Assembly (NCBI GenBank): GCA_949357655.1
Contig: CASHTG010000002.1
Location: 1,302,001-1,366,000 of the forward strand
Direction of reading: 5' to 3'
DNA from: Parascedosporium putredinis
Lineage: Eukaryota > Ascomycota > Sordariomycetes > Microascales > Microascaceae
DNA length: 64,000 nucleotides
This document shows, piece after piece, positions 47,000 through 59,300 of the stretch (its first letter is position 1; each line of letters starts with the position of its first letter). A program made the position numbers and the translations under genes. Under the pieces are notes generated by a model that saw only the letters and a list, made by a program, of their open reading frames with translations, had not been told where the DNA came from and did not search any database.

Positions 47000-49900
47000 G
47001 GTGGGCGATCAGTGGGGGCTTTGAAAATCTGTCAGCGATCAACGTGTGCGTGAATGTTGTCCCCGTTGGGATGAAGTATAAGATTTGTGGGGTATATTTA
47101 CAGTTTCGAGGGTGAACGCGTTTTCCTGTCTCTTTTCCTGTAGAAAAAGTATCACGAGATCTCCTTCGGCCGGGGACGAAGAATATATGGGAAATGGGGC
47201 AAAACAGGGTTGGGTAAATGCGGGATAAAAGTTTTTAATATCTTGCTTGGCTGCAAGTGGGGAGGGTAGGTCGGGTTCACACGGAGGAGGTATGCGAACG
47301 TCAGAGGGAGAAGGAGTGGGAAAAGCTGAGGAGGGAGTAGTGGAAGGAGATTGATAAGATGAGATGTTTTCTAGTTTTTCTTTTTCTTTTGGAGATCGGG
47401 TTAGCTCCTCAAAAGCTGGGACGGCTTTTCGAAGGATTTTATATCCCCAATTACTCTATTCCGCCAAACTATGTGGGTAGGCTAAGACGAGCTGGACCTT
47501 CGATTTCACGGCGACTAGACCTCATTGCGCCCTCCATGTATCTTGCCCCCTCGGCTGTCCCCGTCATGTCTACAAAAACGACCCCCTCTTTCTCTTGCAG
47601 GCGCTAGATCAGGCCGATGCTTCCCAAGAGCCCGACCATCCTCCAAGTCTTTACGCACCATTATTCATAGGACGGTCTCGATTTGGCAGGAAGATGTGTT
47701 TCGAGACGGAATCTCGTGTAAGCCCTGATCTTCCCCCATGCACACCCCGCCCTGGTCTCTCTGGCTATGGTCCCCTTTCCATTATTACCACCAGTCTCGA
47801 CGCAAAATTGAGGAACGCCAAGGTGAGCACGTTGTGCACTAGCGCGAGGGGCACTTCCAAGGGTGTGTGTGGGGCCGACTTCCGACGGCGAAGTCGCGAG
47901 GACAAGGGTCTATTGACAATCAAGGATTGAGAAAAAAAAAAAAAAAAAGAAAGAATAAATACGCACGGAAAGGGATGGGTGGAAGAGAAGCGAGAAATTC
48001 AGTCGGAATAAATTCCACCCAAATATGGCAGCCCTAGCTTGATAGGACATTGTGTTCCGCCCGCCCTCTCTGCATGCCGCGCAGCCGAAGCCCGGTATCC
48101 AAGTCCCAGAATTCTGCTCCATGGATGGATCCATGGATGGGTTGATGGTGGATCTTGATAGAGAACAGAGACAGGTACACCACCCCTGTCCTTACCACCG
48201 CTTCCAGCAACGCCGCCAATGCGATTCCGACTGAGAACTTCCTGCTCCTCGGGATGCATAATGTACGAAGTAGTAGGGCTATGGCCCAGGATTGTGCACT
48301 CAGCTCGCTTCAACCCGGTACGAATGGGCCTTTGCAGCTCTCCATCACACCTCTGGACAACCCGCCCGCACTCCCCAAGTCGTTAAGCCAAGCGACAGGA
48401 GAGAGAAAGTGAGTGTGAGTGAAGAACTTTGAGTGGGCGGGTGGCGTCTTTCTCCCCACGGATACTCCAACACCCCCAGTCTTACCCGGGTTTTGCCTCG
48501 AACTCTTTGCGGGATTCATGCGAATAATAGCACTATTGAGTGCCACAGCTATAACGTAGTGTTCAAGTGGCGATGCAACCCACCATTCCGTTGCAGTCAC
48601 ACATGTCAGAAGATTCATCCATCCATGTAATTAGTGTACAGCAAGTGGCCCCATCCGGTGTCGCTTCGTCTCCACCAACAGCTTCATCCGCCTACTCTCG
48701 TGAAATCCTGATGAGGTATACGCCGATGCAAGCTGTCTAATCAAGTGCTCCGAAGCAACGTGTATTTCTTGCCCGATGTTTTGATCGCCCATTGCCCACT
48801 ACCAAGGCAGACAGACGGTCTTTTAGTCCGACCCGGCGCATCTATAACTCGGGGAGGCTTTCACATCAAGCAGAGCTAATCTCATTCAAACTCAAAGGCA
48901 GGTAGGAAAGGTCCGGCTGCCTTGCCCTAGATTCATCGTCCGCTAGGTCCGTCCTGGTGTCCGATGTAGGTGCGGGTTCGAGGCTGGGCACAGCCCGCTT
49001 CTGCTGCGAGCGGGGAATCGGCATTTGACCACCCATGCTATCCTTTGCTAAAATGGCGTGGGATATCAACGCACCGAGCTGCCGCACTACAAGTACTCGA
49101 ACGAGGCGCTTGGCTGGCTTGTCCTCTTCAAGCAGGAGCGGCAGCCCGCTCGCCTTACACACCACCCGAATGCAAGGTTCTAGAAAGGGCTGCTAGGATG
49201 CTGCTGAGCATCATGCCGAGCCAAAAACAGAAAGCTCCGGGCAGGCACGGGCCCTATCCATCCCCCAAGCCATTGGGATGGGCTACGAGAGCCCGGCACC
49301 GATGCCAAGATCCTCGCCTGCACGGGAGAACCCACGCTTGAGCGATCAAACTGCGCTTTCCGAAAGAGCCTAGTCATGGGTCTTCTCCGTCCAGCTCCAT
49401 TCACCACCCTCATCCGACGTAAACGTACACGCTCTGCCGCGTGACACGCCTAAACCAACATGGGCTGTCACAATCCTCTTTGAGCAACAGCTTATGTACA
49501 AAATATGGCGTTTGGGCCGCGGCTTCTGCCAAGGATCCAAGCCGAAGTGGCCTCTGCTATGCATCATGCCATCATCATATCCCCATGAGGTTAGCAGCTA
49601 TGCAAAAGAGGCCCCTTGATCCTTCATCTTCTGATTGATAAGATAAACCAAGGATCCCCTAACCCCCTTAACCGCTGGCCTCACCCCCACGCACGCCAAG
49701 TGAGGGATGGAGGATGGGAAAACGGCTACCCTTAGTCGTTTCTGGCGAAGTGATAGGCTTCTGTTAGGTAAGTATCTGACACGGCGTTCGGTTCAGTGGC
49801 TGAAATGTATACACATGGCGGATACTTTAGTACTTGTCTAAGAATATGTATAAAATAAAATATATAAAATTGAAAAAGAACTTGATAGATCATAATGTAC

Positions 49901-50353
49901 AAAGCTGCCTGCCTGTCTGTACATGTAGTCTTCATGGCGATATTCACTTCGATGGTCGAAGTGGACCGAACCCAAGCGTTACATGTATGCAGTCGACACG
50001 CGTTTCCCCCTTGAAATTGAATACAGGCCGTGACGAATGTACCAGTGGACAAGCCAGGTTTAGTGCCAAATGTCAAGTAATTCCACACTCCATCATTAAT
50101 TAGTATTTCAATCTGAACAGCCTACAATGGGGAAACGAGATAACATCGTTGCCCCATGTTGTACGGGGCAGGATAGACCGGCACTTGACTACCTCAATAT
50201 GCAGCCTTTTACCCGTTACCCCCGTCTCCTCCTTCGTTCCTGAAACAGGTCACCCTTTTTCAAAGCGTTGGGTGCGAAACCGTACGACACATGATGGCGG
50301 CTTGTCCTACAGAACCAAGTCCTACTAGTCCGCCGAACAATACAGGTGAAGGC
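47000..50353. other. Long intergenic region
   Basis: About 3.35 kb with no supported gene. It holds a 17-A run (47932-47948), ATGGATCCAT (48125-48134), and TACATGTA at 49920-49927 and 49980-49987. A 99-aa minus-strand frame at 48866-49165 shows no motif. Confidence 0.5.
47932..47948 (+). repeat. Poly(A) run of 17
   Basis: A17 homopolymer followed by a purine-rich GAAAGAA tail. It is the longest homopolymer noticed in the window and, in view of the indel pattern elsewhere, its length may be inaccurate. Confidence 0.9.
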
Positions 50354-52183
50354 TTAGAAGACAGTTCCCTTGACCTGCTTAATATCCTTCAGCTTGATAT
50401 CACGCCACAGCCACGCCATCACCCAGGCCGCGGCGATACCGCAGGTACTGACGATGGCCATCAGCCGCTGAGTATCGGCATACGCGGCGTTGATGCCAGT
50501 TCGGATGGGGTTGCCGGTCTTATACGCCAGCTGGGTGTACAGACTGCCGAAGATGCCGTCAATCGCGGTGCCGGGAGGGGTATACTTCTCGAGGTTGGAC
50601 CTGAAGTTGCTCGTCCAAACAGCCGTTGAAACGGTGGAGCCGATAGCGGTACCCATACCGGAGAAAAGGTCCAGGATGGCAATAATAACGGCAATATACT
50701 GGCGGCTTAAAGGAGCCATCATAGCCATTTCGCCGGCGATGACGATCGGCCCACCGGCGAAGGCAATGAAAATTTGGGTCATGACGATGAAGCCAATACT
50801 CTGGGAGGCCATGCGGAAGTGGATGAGGAGGCCGACGCCAAGCATCATGAGGGGAATGCCATATATAGTGGCAACCCACTTGAACCTGCCCGTCCATTTG
50901 ACAAAGTAGCCGATGAAGATGGCCGCAAAACAGGAGCCGACACGATAAATGTTGCTGATGTAGGTAGACTTGGTGACACCCTGATCCCAAACGACGACAA
51001 GCATAGAGGTGAAGTAACTACCCCAGACGCTTGAGTTGAAGAAGATGAAGAAGAACATCATGCCACCAGTGAAGACGGTTCGATCGGTAAGGAGGTGCAT
51101 GGGGATGAACTTGACTGGAGCGAGGAACTTTTCGTAGAGAGCAAAGGCAATAAGTAGGCAAGGGCCGATGACGAGCATGGCGATAATCATGGGCGACTGC
51201 CATGACTTGTGCTGCTGAGAGTAGAGGGTGAAGGGAAGCAGGGTAAGGGCCATGCCGGCCGCAAGAAGGATGATGCCGACAAGGTCAACCTCGATGCAGT
51301 AATCGATGATGCTCTTGGGGGTGATGGGCTTCTTCTCGCGGCGAGCAAGCAGACCAGCCTTCTCAGCAGTCTTTTGCTTGACCAAGAAAAGAGCGATGAG
51401 GGGAATGACCACGACGGGGGTGACGATGGCCCAGATACCGAAACCCCATCGCCAACCAGGGCCGGCGATGACACTGTCCGCAATGGGGCCGCCTACCCAC
51501 GTAGTAACGATGTAAGGGGAAGTGGCAAAGGCGAGCATGAGGGGACGGTTCATGAGACTCGAAGTATCGGCGATGAAGATGGTGATACAGTAGCTGACAG
51601 CTTGAGCGCCCGTGAGAGAGAACACCTGAGCCGCGGCGTAGGTTTCAACATTCTTACAGGCGGCCATCATGACAAAACCAATCACCCAGAGGAAGAGGGA
51701 CACTGCGAGACCCTGCGGACGGCCCCAAGTATCTAGAATCTTGGCGAGAGGGAGCTTGGTAAGACTGGCAATCATGCTCGACATGATGTTCGTCGTTGCG
51801 GTAAGAGAGTGCCTGCCAAACGAAGAGGTCACGAAGGGCGTCAGGGAGCGCACGACGACCTCTTCCGTCGAAGCGACAAAATAGATGAACCAGATGCTAC
51901 TTTTAGCGTTAGTAGTCTGCGAAAGGGTGCGCGCGCATCATTCCAACTCACATCGCATAGGCCGCAATCAAATCCTTCTTGGACCAGGTGAGGGTTGTCG
52001 CCTCGACAGCAGCGACACCATCCTGGTACTCATCGCTAATAGCCCGATCGTTGATTGGGGAGACGTCCTCCGAGTCGCCGACTGGGCGAGGAATCGCATC
52101 GTCGCCGTGCTTCTCGGATGTCGCCTTTCAGAGCCCACGACCTCCTCAGAGGGAGCGGCGTCCTTGCGCTTAAAGAAGCCCAT
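50354..52183 (-). CDS. SIT-family siderophore-iron transporter (MFS, about 14 TM)
   Basis: Proton-coupled importer of ferric siderophores in the MFS siderophore transporter family (yeast Arn/Sit1, Aspergillus Mir/Sit type). Two exons: 52183-51952 and 51896-50354. The intron 51897-51951 has branch CTAAC and acceptor AGTAG. After a hydrophilic N-terminus come family blocks: YFVASTEEVVVRSLTPFVTSS, KILDTWGRPQGLAVSLF, SYCITIFIADTSSLMNRPLM, WRWGFGIWAIVTPV, FNSSVWGSYFTSMLVVVWDQ and AFAGGPIVIAGEMAMMA. The C-terminal extracellular loop NFRSNLEKYTPP is a SIT hallmark. One A is missing from the run 52126-52128 in exon 1 (VGSEKATSEKHGDD region). With it, the total is exactly 592 codons (591 aa). An inverted iron-GATA repeat at 53740-53758 lies 1.56 kb upstream with no gene between. 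Confidence 0.93.
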
Positions 52184-53739
52184 TGCTGAGAATAGTTGGG
52201 TTGTGGGGAATTGTCTCGACCTAGTGGGAAGGAAACGCTGCAGGAGACCCGAGTCCCTTGGAAATTAATCCCGTGCTCCAAAAGCCCAGTGTATTTCGGG
52301 GCGCAAGTCTGGGAAAGGAAAGGCAAAAAGAAAGTAAGGCCAACCCGGATTTCAGGTTATGGTTGTAATGAGCCCAGATGACGGACAATATCCACGAGGT
52401 TCCGTCCTCCACGAGGTGAGAGGGATTGAGGTGCCTCTAATATGAACATTGAAGGGAGGAATAGGAAAAAAAAAAGAGAAAAACGAAGACCGGTGACGGA
52501 TACCCAAGGCCCATCGTCTTTTCTGTGCAGGGGCTCCACCATATCCCGGTTCTCGCAGCGAGTAAATTACAATGAAGGCCAGTGAGTGTACGTACAGGGT
52601 ATTCAGGGTGTACAAGCGTTGGCTCACTGGGCTGGCGCCCAGAACCAATTGGGCTGGTCTAAACCAAGAAAGGGTGCGCAAGGGAAAAGAGAGGCAAAAG
52701 AGAAGGAGGGAGGGGGGAGGGGTAGGCGGGAAGGGGAGTATGCCGAGGCGTGAACGGGAACGAACGAAAACAACATACTACATGTACATGTATGGAAGAA
52801 ACCCAACAATGCAAAGACAGATCTAATGGATCCATTGCATACATGTAAACCATACCCTTCAAATATGGAAGGGATCTTAAGCCGGGATGAGATGAATAGA
52901 CTCAAAACCTAACAACTCCTCTTGTTAAAGACATTGAAAAATCGAGAAGAGCAGCAAGCATCGACACAAGTGCGCAAAAATTGCTTGTCGAGCTGTTACA
53001 TGGCGTGGAGTCTGCCACGAACAAGATAAATCATGCGCAATGGTATTTGGGCCATCAAGGAACTGGCATGGTAATGGTGCACAATGGTTTTCGTAGCGCC
53101 TAGACTTCCATAAAACCCGACTAGAGATCCATTGATGTCACACAGATTGATTGTATTAGTGCTCGGCATTGTGGATACTAGTTTCTCATCCCGCACATTC
53201 GACGAATACTTGAATGTTTGCGCGGTCGGTGTCCGTAAATCGGCGGTGATCGTTGCTTGGAAGTGTGCCCAGAACAGTTTGGGTGCGATCTTGGTGGGTA
53301 TGTTGGTTAGAAAACATTGCTCTCTGACCTTGCCAATAAAATGCAGCGATCCTGGTTAGCTCGACCGCGCCGCCGCCCCCTGGCGCGCCAGGAGAGTTCT
53401 TGCCCGAAGTCCCCGGTATTCCTTGGTGTTTATTTCCCGCCCCTCCAAGTACAAGGTTTCCTCGATTCCCATCAGCTTCTAATTTCTTTGTTGACAGTAA
53501 GGACGCTCAGCTGGAAGACACAACCGATCAACCCCCCTCTTCGTTCTCCTGCTCTTTTCATGGGAGACCAAAGGTACATTCAACATGGGGGTAGGCGGTG
53601 TAACACTTCAGTCGGTTTAAAAATCAGATCGATTGATCGCTAACAGTGGGGTGGTCAGTCAGGTGGTGAAATTGTCTGGGGGAGGGGAAGAAAACAGCAA
53701 GGCACAACGGGGACTTGGCGCATTTGGTTTTATCTCATC

Positions 53740-53758
53740 TTATCTGATCATCAGATAA
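53740..53758. promoter_or_regulatory. Perfect inverted repeat of the iron-GATA site
   Basis: TTATCTGAT, a single C, then ATCAGATAA. Both arms are exact matches to ATCWGATAA, the site recognised by SreA/Fep1-type iron-sensing GATA repressors. The gene reading away to the left is the SIT siderophore transporter, a classic target of these factors. The distance (1.56 kb) is long but no other gene intervenes. It could instead serve the CFEM gene, 2.9 kb to the right. Confidence 0.6.
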
Positions 53759-56203
53759 AATTGTTTCCCAAATTTGCTCAGCGCGCCACCGCGCCACCAT
53801 GCTTGTGCCCTGTCACATCGACCCGGCGGAGGTACAGTACACAATTTTCCCTTGTCTGTCAGTTTCTTCTCTTCCCCACTTGGGCAATTCCCTGTCGACC
53901 AACCGGTGTGGGACAACCCAGGACCGTGTTCTCTTCGTGTTTGCCGCCAAGCTTTGATTCGATATCACCTCGCTATTGCTAAATGTGTCGGTGGTTGACG
54001 CGGAGAATGGACGGTTTCGTTTTTGGCTCCAAGGTATTTGGTACCTGCGCAGTTGGTATCCTCAGTGGGAGGACGTGTATCTTGGACTTCTGGCACCGAG
54101 TCCGATCCGCTTTCGCGACCCTCCCACCCCACATCGAGTTCTCGTTCAAGCAGCTGATACAGCCACAAGAAATCCCACTTTTCCTTTTCGACCATACATC
54201 CATGGATCCATTGTACCTTCGCTCAACAGCCTTGCGATGTTCGAATTCTCCGCCATCTATGTAGGTAATACAAGTAAGACGTTCAGGACCAGCGAGCTAT
54301 CAATTCTGCATAATCACTCGGGTCTCGGTACGAACGGATACAAGTGCTTGGGCGCGCCTCTGCCTTGCATCCTGTGGCTTTGTGGAGCTCGAGACCAGCG
54401 CGCCTCCCGGCGAGGCCCCTCCTAGATTTTAGCCCTCGCACTTGATTCTGCTCATGCTCCCTCGTTGTGGGGGCACGATGTCCTGCAAGCCCCCGCACGA
54501 CATCAAGGGTGCTTTCGACTCTCGATGTCGATTTGACGCATCCATCCCATCCATTGACGGATCCACCTTTCCTCCACACAGGGGTACATTCGATGTGTGC
54601 GGCCAAGCTGCCAACCAGACCGTGGCAGCCCTTTGATTCCTCCCGCTCCCGTGCTCTGTGGCGGAAGCCGGCCTATCCTAGCCATTTCTAACCGAGGCAA
54701 CCAACAGGTTTCCACCTGGAAAGGCCACTGTCTGGTTTTAGCTCCTTGGATTGCTAACGCTATCCCCTGTTAGGAGGGTTGAATGCAGAGTCAGGCAACA
54801 AGACATATTATAGCATTGCCCAGTGTGGATTGTGATGGCCTGGCCAGCTCAGAGCAGCTCTTGGCCTGTACCGACAGTACCAATTTTTTCTTCTTCGGGC
54901 AGTCCCCGTCAACTGCGATGTCGGAGGCTTGAGGTGTTGCCTGACAACAGCTCCCTTGTCGAGTGTCCGCCGTCCTGGTTTTCGATCCGGACAGTTGTTT
55001 TCCCTGTCCTTGCCGTTCTGTACGAAGTGTTTCCGTACACTTTCGATCCTCCCCTCCCTCCTCACCCGTAATCGGTCACAAGAGAGAGCGGGCGACTTCC
55101 GCACTGATCTGCGTTCCTGAGTATTAATCGATATCCATCGACGGGAACCATAATTTGCACAACTGAAAGAGCGATACCTACCTCGGTGCATGTCCGATGA
55201 CATGTACTCAGAAGAGCTCTCAGGCGATGGGCCTCTAAATGTCCAAGATGCCCCCTAAAATCTCGGCTCCGAAGCCGAGCTGTCGATCCGGCGGGGCGCT
55301 TGATCCCAAATTGGTCCGTCATTGACACCGACCTTGCTGAGAGGGAGAGAGATTGATTCGACCCCCGTGGTCACTAGCGGAGCATCATAGGTGCGTGTAG
55401 TGGGATGACTGTGTAGGGGTGGTGGGGGTTGCATAGCCCTTCCCCTTGCTCGACCACTTTGAGCAGGAGAACCGCAGACAGCATCCAAAGCTACATGTAT
55501 GCGTCGATCAACCAACGTGATTGATTTGGTTCATTCACAGCTCCAATACGTAATTTTCAGCCGGCTCTTTTGCCGACCCGGAGTCAGTCAGGCATGGCAT
55601 GGACCTGGAAAGTTGGCTCGTGGCCTGACCCACCCGGTCTTGTGCACCAACCACCGTGACTGACCCTTGCCGCAAGAGCATATGGAAGCAGCCATAGATC
55701 AATCCCACCTTCCCGACTTTCTCTTGGAAGATTTTGTGATCAAATCCATTCTCTTGGTCGATATGTATGGGTCGATGTTCTTGTCCACCAGCCCGCCATG
55801 CCGCGAGTGCGTCGCTGGTGGCGGGCTTGTCGATTGGATGTCTTGCCCCGAGTTAGAATAGCTTCAGGAACGGTGGCTCTGTTCCTGAGCCTCGTCGCGC
55901 GCCATGTGGTTCGAAAGATCCACAAACCCTGTTTTTGCACCACAACACCTGTCAGCATCGTTCAGGAGCCATCCGGCGACCGGATCGGATCGCTAAGTCC
56001 CCGGATTCGATTAGTTAGGGAAAGGGGGTTTTTCGGGCTCTCCCTTTGATTTTTTTTTTTTTAACTTTATACACTTCGCCCAACACGTCCATTGATCTCT
56101 TTACTATTATTTTCGTCGAGATGCGTGACGTTGCTAATTTCAAAAGAGTTGTGCCCCCTCCTTTTTCCCTCCATGTACGAAGTACTACATCGATCAAGTA
56201 TGT

Positions 56204-56222
56204 ATCCATTCCTCGAATGGAT
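56204..56222. repeat. 8-bp inverted repeat with CTC loop
   Basis: ATCCATTC, loop CTC, GAATGGAT. It has the same 3-nt CTC loop as the hairpin at 4400-4428 and shares the ATCCATT word with the ATGGATCCAT family. Confidence 0.85.
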
Positions 56223-56668
56223 GTACGGGAAGCTAGGCGAGCACTAACAAAGCCACCGACAAAACACCCCTCCTCCCACACACACCCCAGGGTCCCCCTC
56301 CCGAAATGAGCAAGAGAATGCGACTTTATTTTGTCCCTCGCAGCCGATTCGGACGGGCACTAATACCGAGCCTTTGTCGTTCGTCTTCGAGGACCTTGCC
56401 CTGGACGCTTCTTGGCAGAGCTCCGGGCTAAGACCGATCACTGTGCCCCAGCCAGAGAATCCCTTTTATCCTCACGCTCCCGCTCGATGCACCCATCTAT
56501 TATTTCCTCGTGACTCCCTTCTTCTCACCTCAAAATCCCTCTCACCTCCCACACAAACCAGTTGGTATTTCGTACGTTGGAAACCCAGAGCATTATTATC
56601 TTTTGTTTATTCTTTTCATCATCTCTATTTTACCCCCTGCGCTGCTCTAGCCCCGTCCTTTCATCAAA

Positions 56669-57367
56669 ATGAAGTTCTCCGCCTTGCTCCTTGGTGCTGC
56701 CAGCCTCGTCGCTGCGCAAAGGTCGCTGACTACTTCCCCGAGTGCTCAGTCGAGTGTCTCAAGGAGTCTGTTGCTGCTGCTTCCGATTGCGACTTTGAGG
56801 ATGCCTGGTGTGTTTGCGTTCAAGCCACCTACGAAGCCATCACCGGCCATGCCACGCCCTGTGTTATGACCAAGTGTGGTGCCGACAAGGCGATTAGTAC
56901 GTGACTCTTCCCTTTCTCGCCCCGATCTGTTTTTCTTCTTTTTTTTTCATGTTTTCTCTCGCATTTTGGTCGCCGTCGCGAGATCACGGCGGAAATAGAA
57001 AAAAAGATGAAGAGGAAGAATGAAGATTTTGTCAGCTTGCTCGATACAACTGCTAACCTAAACCTGATTGTGTGCAGTCGAGGTCCTTCCCGCTGCCATT
57101 CCATTCTGCGCCGATGCTTCCGCTAGCCACGATGCCTCCGAGGGATCGGCCCCCAAGACGGATGATTCCAACTCTTCCGCCACCGCAGCCCCGACTGCCG
57201 ATACCACCGATGCTCCCACTGGTGACTCAACCTCTCCTGGCGCAGCTCCTGCTGCTACTGAGACTGGTTCCTCCGGCTCCGGAAGCGGAGGCGACAGTGG
57301 TGCAGTGGGCCAGTCCGCCCCCGCCATCCTCGGCATGCTCCTCCTCGGCGCCGTGGCCGCCTTTTAA
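56669..57367 (+). CDS. CFEM-domain protein, predicted GPI-anchored
   Basis: Cell-surface CFEM protein. Two exons: 56669-56896 and 57078-57367 (intron GTACGT...GTGCAG). Signal peptide MKFSALLLGAASLVAAQ. The frame breaks in the A run 56718-56720; one extra A gives AAQKVADYFPECS, and the model then closes at 173 codons (172 aa). The CFEM domain has all eight cysteines: PECSVEC, SDCDFEDAWCVC, ATPCVMTKC and IPFC. It includes the Asp in DAWCVC that corresponds to the haem-coordinating Asp of Candida CFEM haemophores. A Ser/Thr/Ala-rich, probably O-glycosylated stretch follows. The C-terminus is a hydrophobic GPI-signal-like tail (APAILGMLLLGAVAAF). Possible roles are haem/iron capture, adhesion or wall organisation; sequence alone does not choose. 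The context ATCAAAATG is a good start. Confidence 0.93.
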
Positions 57368-58226
57368 GCAGCCCCCATCCGAGCGCACCGCGTCTGCCTT
57401 TGCATTTTCAACAGCTGATTGGATCTCGCCTTGGTCGCTTAATTGGTCCTCGTCGACTCGTTCCCGCATCTTCTGGCATGGAGAGTGATCCCGGGCCCTG
57501 GTAGTCGAATGTAATATCCTAGTTGCCCTCAGCGTGGCCATGTCTTGAGAGAGGTGACCTATGCACGGAGGCGCTGTAATACAATAGTGATACCTCAGAT
57601 CTAATGGTCTAACGCGTCGAAGTGTTGATGTGATCAGCTCCTCGCTCCGGCGTCAGGCACAACAAGTTTTTAATAGTCCCCAGTCCGTGATCTCAGTTTT
57701 GTTGGTAGGTAAGCGGCGTTGATCGTGTAATGTCGTCATATCGTGTTGGATTCACACAATCACGCGGTGGAATCTTGCATAAATTACCTTGAACATAATG
57801 GGATATCTTTAGAGCTGTAGGAAAGGATTATTCTGGAGGAGGATAAAGAAAAACGAGGCTATGACGAGCCAAACGAAGAAGGCAAAAAGACAAAAAGAAA
57901 AAAAAAAAAGGGGAGGAGACAAGAAATAAATCAAACTTGTTCGGAGACGCCCCTCCTAATAAAACGAAACCTTGATCCAAACGCCCGAACGCCACAATCT
58001 CGTTTCAATCCCAACGCAGTTACCAGCCCGTCAAAAGAATCAGATCGCCAGTCGGTTCGCATGTGTGCCCCCGTTTAGGTGTGCCGCCGTACGCATTTCG
58101 TGGTCTCATTATAGATGTGTTCTTCAGTTATGCCACTCATCTAATATCTTGTTGCTTGTCGGATCGCCCCTCGGATGCTTTGTCTGAGTTGCGGTCACAT
58201 CCCTTAATGTTATCTTGAGACGGCGG
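57368..58226. other. Convergent 3' intergenic region
   Basis: Space between the CFEM and DUF7053 genes, presumably both 3' ends, with A-rich tracts near 57895-57912. No gene is supported. Confidence 0.5.
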
Positions 58227-59300
58227 TCAAGTCCTTACGTTCCGGTAATCCTGAGGGTTGTAGTTGTATTCGTATTGGCCTTTGCTTGGCTGGCCTTCGT
58301 CGGCCTCCTTATGAGACGAGAGCTCCGCTGTGACGCCTTGATGGTCTAACCCAGACGACGTAAAGCCGGCTTGGGGAGGTTGAAAAGAGCCGTCATAGGA
58401 GGGTTCGTGCCGGTGGCCCCACAAGGGGTTGACGCCTTGTGTCGATGCACGGGATATTCTAGATTGCTGCGAATCTCTGTTCGGGTGGTGCGAAAACCCT
58501 GGGGACATCTGCGGATGGTAATAGTCCCCGGGCATCTCCACTGGTGCCGCCTGCTGCGTGACTGAGTGGGCGGTTGACCCCGTCCTTTGATGGTAGAGCT
58601 GGGGGAGTGAGAGGCGGATGATGGCGCGAACCCAGGGAGGGGGACTTGATATTGGGTAGGAGCAAATCCTGGAGATCCAAGGTTGACGGTGTTGGACCTA
58701 TCATTGGGGTTGATGGTCTTGAGCTTGCCATCCTGAAACATAGCTTTGAGTACGCCCGCGTCGAGCAGCTCTGCTTTCTTAATGATGCGCTCGACCATCT
58801 TTTGGAGGCGGCCTTGAGTTGAGCCTTGACGAAGCTGACGACAGCAATGTTGCACCTGATCTCGATATCTTCGCGGAGGTAGAGGCCATCAGAGGGTACG
58901 CCGAGCTCCGACATGCCGATCTCGAGAGGCTCTGGAGGCTCCACTCCAGGCTGGTTTCCAGCGATGCGATACTTGTTCCGCAGCTCAATGCTCATTGGAG
59001 CGTAGATATGTGTCTGTAAACCCCAGGGCATATCGTGGAAGCAGCCGTTGAAGCTAATCTTGCCCGATCCCATCTTCCCCGTGCCTGGAATATACTGGAT
59101 GCGCTCGGTGATCTCATACCATGTCGAGTAAAATTCATCTGCAGCGGCATTGCGCGGTGCTGGGATCGGCTTGTGTCCAAGGACGAGGGGATTCAGCGTG
59201 ATGACCTCGCTGTGGCTATGAAGGATGTCAATCGCGAGCTGCCGGGGATGAAGCCCGGGATGGGGGTGATTGTAGTAAAGACTTCTTTCTTCCGAAGCAT
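58227..59300 (-). CDS. DUF7053-type conserved fungal protein
   Basis: Conserved Pezizomycotina protein of unknown function; the N-terminal part matches the DUF7053 layout as I recall it. Intronless on the minus strand, starting MLRKKEVFTTITPIPGFIP (ATG 59298-59300). Family-like blocks: QLAIDILHSHSEVITLNPLV, STWYEITERIQYIPGTGK, ISFNGCFHDMPWGLQTHIYA and LYLREDIEIRCNIAVVSFVK. Next comes a helix, MVERIIKKAELLDAGVLKAM, and a disordered Pro/Ser/Gln/His-rich C-terminus ending near NYNPQDYRN. Three single-base losses are needed: before RQLAID, in the T run 58800-58803 (plus strand), and near 58540. With them 1074 nt becomes exactly 359 codons (358 aa). The stop at 58227 follows AACGTAAGG, which could also be a splice donor, so the C-terminus is provisional. 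Confidence 0.78.

Larger units (their letters stand above)
52184..56668. other. Long divergent intergenic region
   Basis: About 4.5 kb between the SIT transporter (leftward) and the CFEM gene (rightward), with no supported gene. It carries the inverted iron-GATA site at 53740-53758, TACATGTA at 52779, 52785, 52840 and 55492, ATGGATCCAT at 52826 and 54202, and a small hairpin at 56204-56222. Short open frames show no family motifs. Confidence 0.5.

Noticed and set aside
48866..49165. 99-aa minus-strand open frame
   Set aside because: Opens normally but has no domain, signal or composition that separates it from chance frames.
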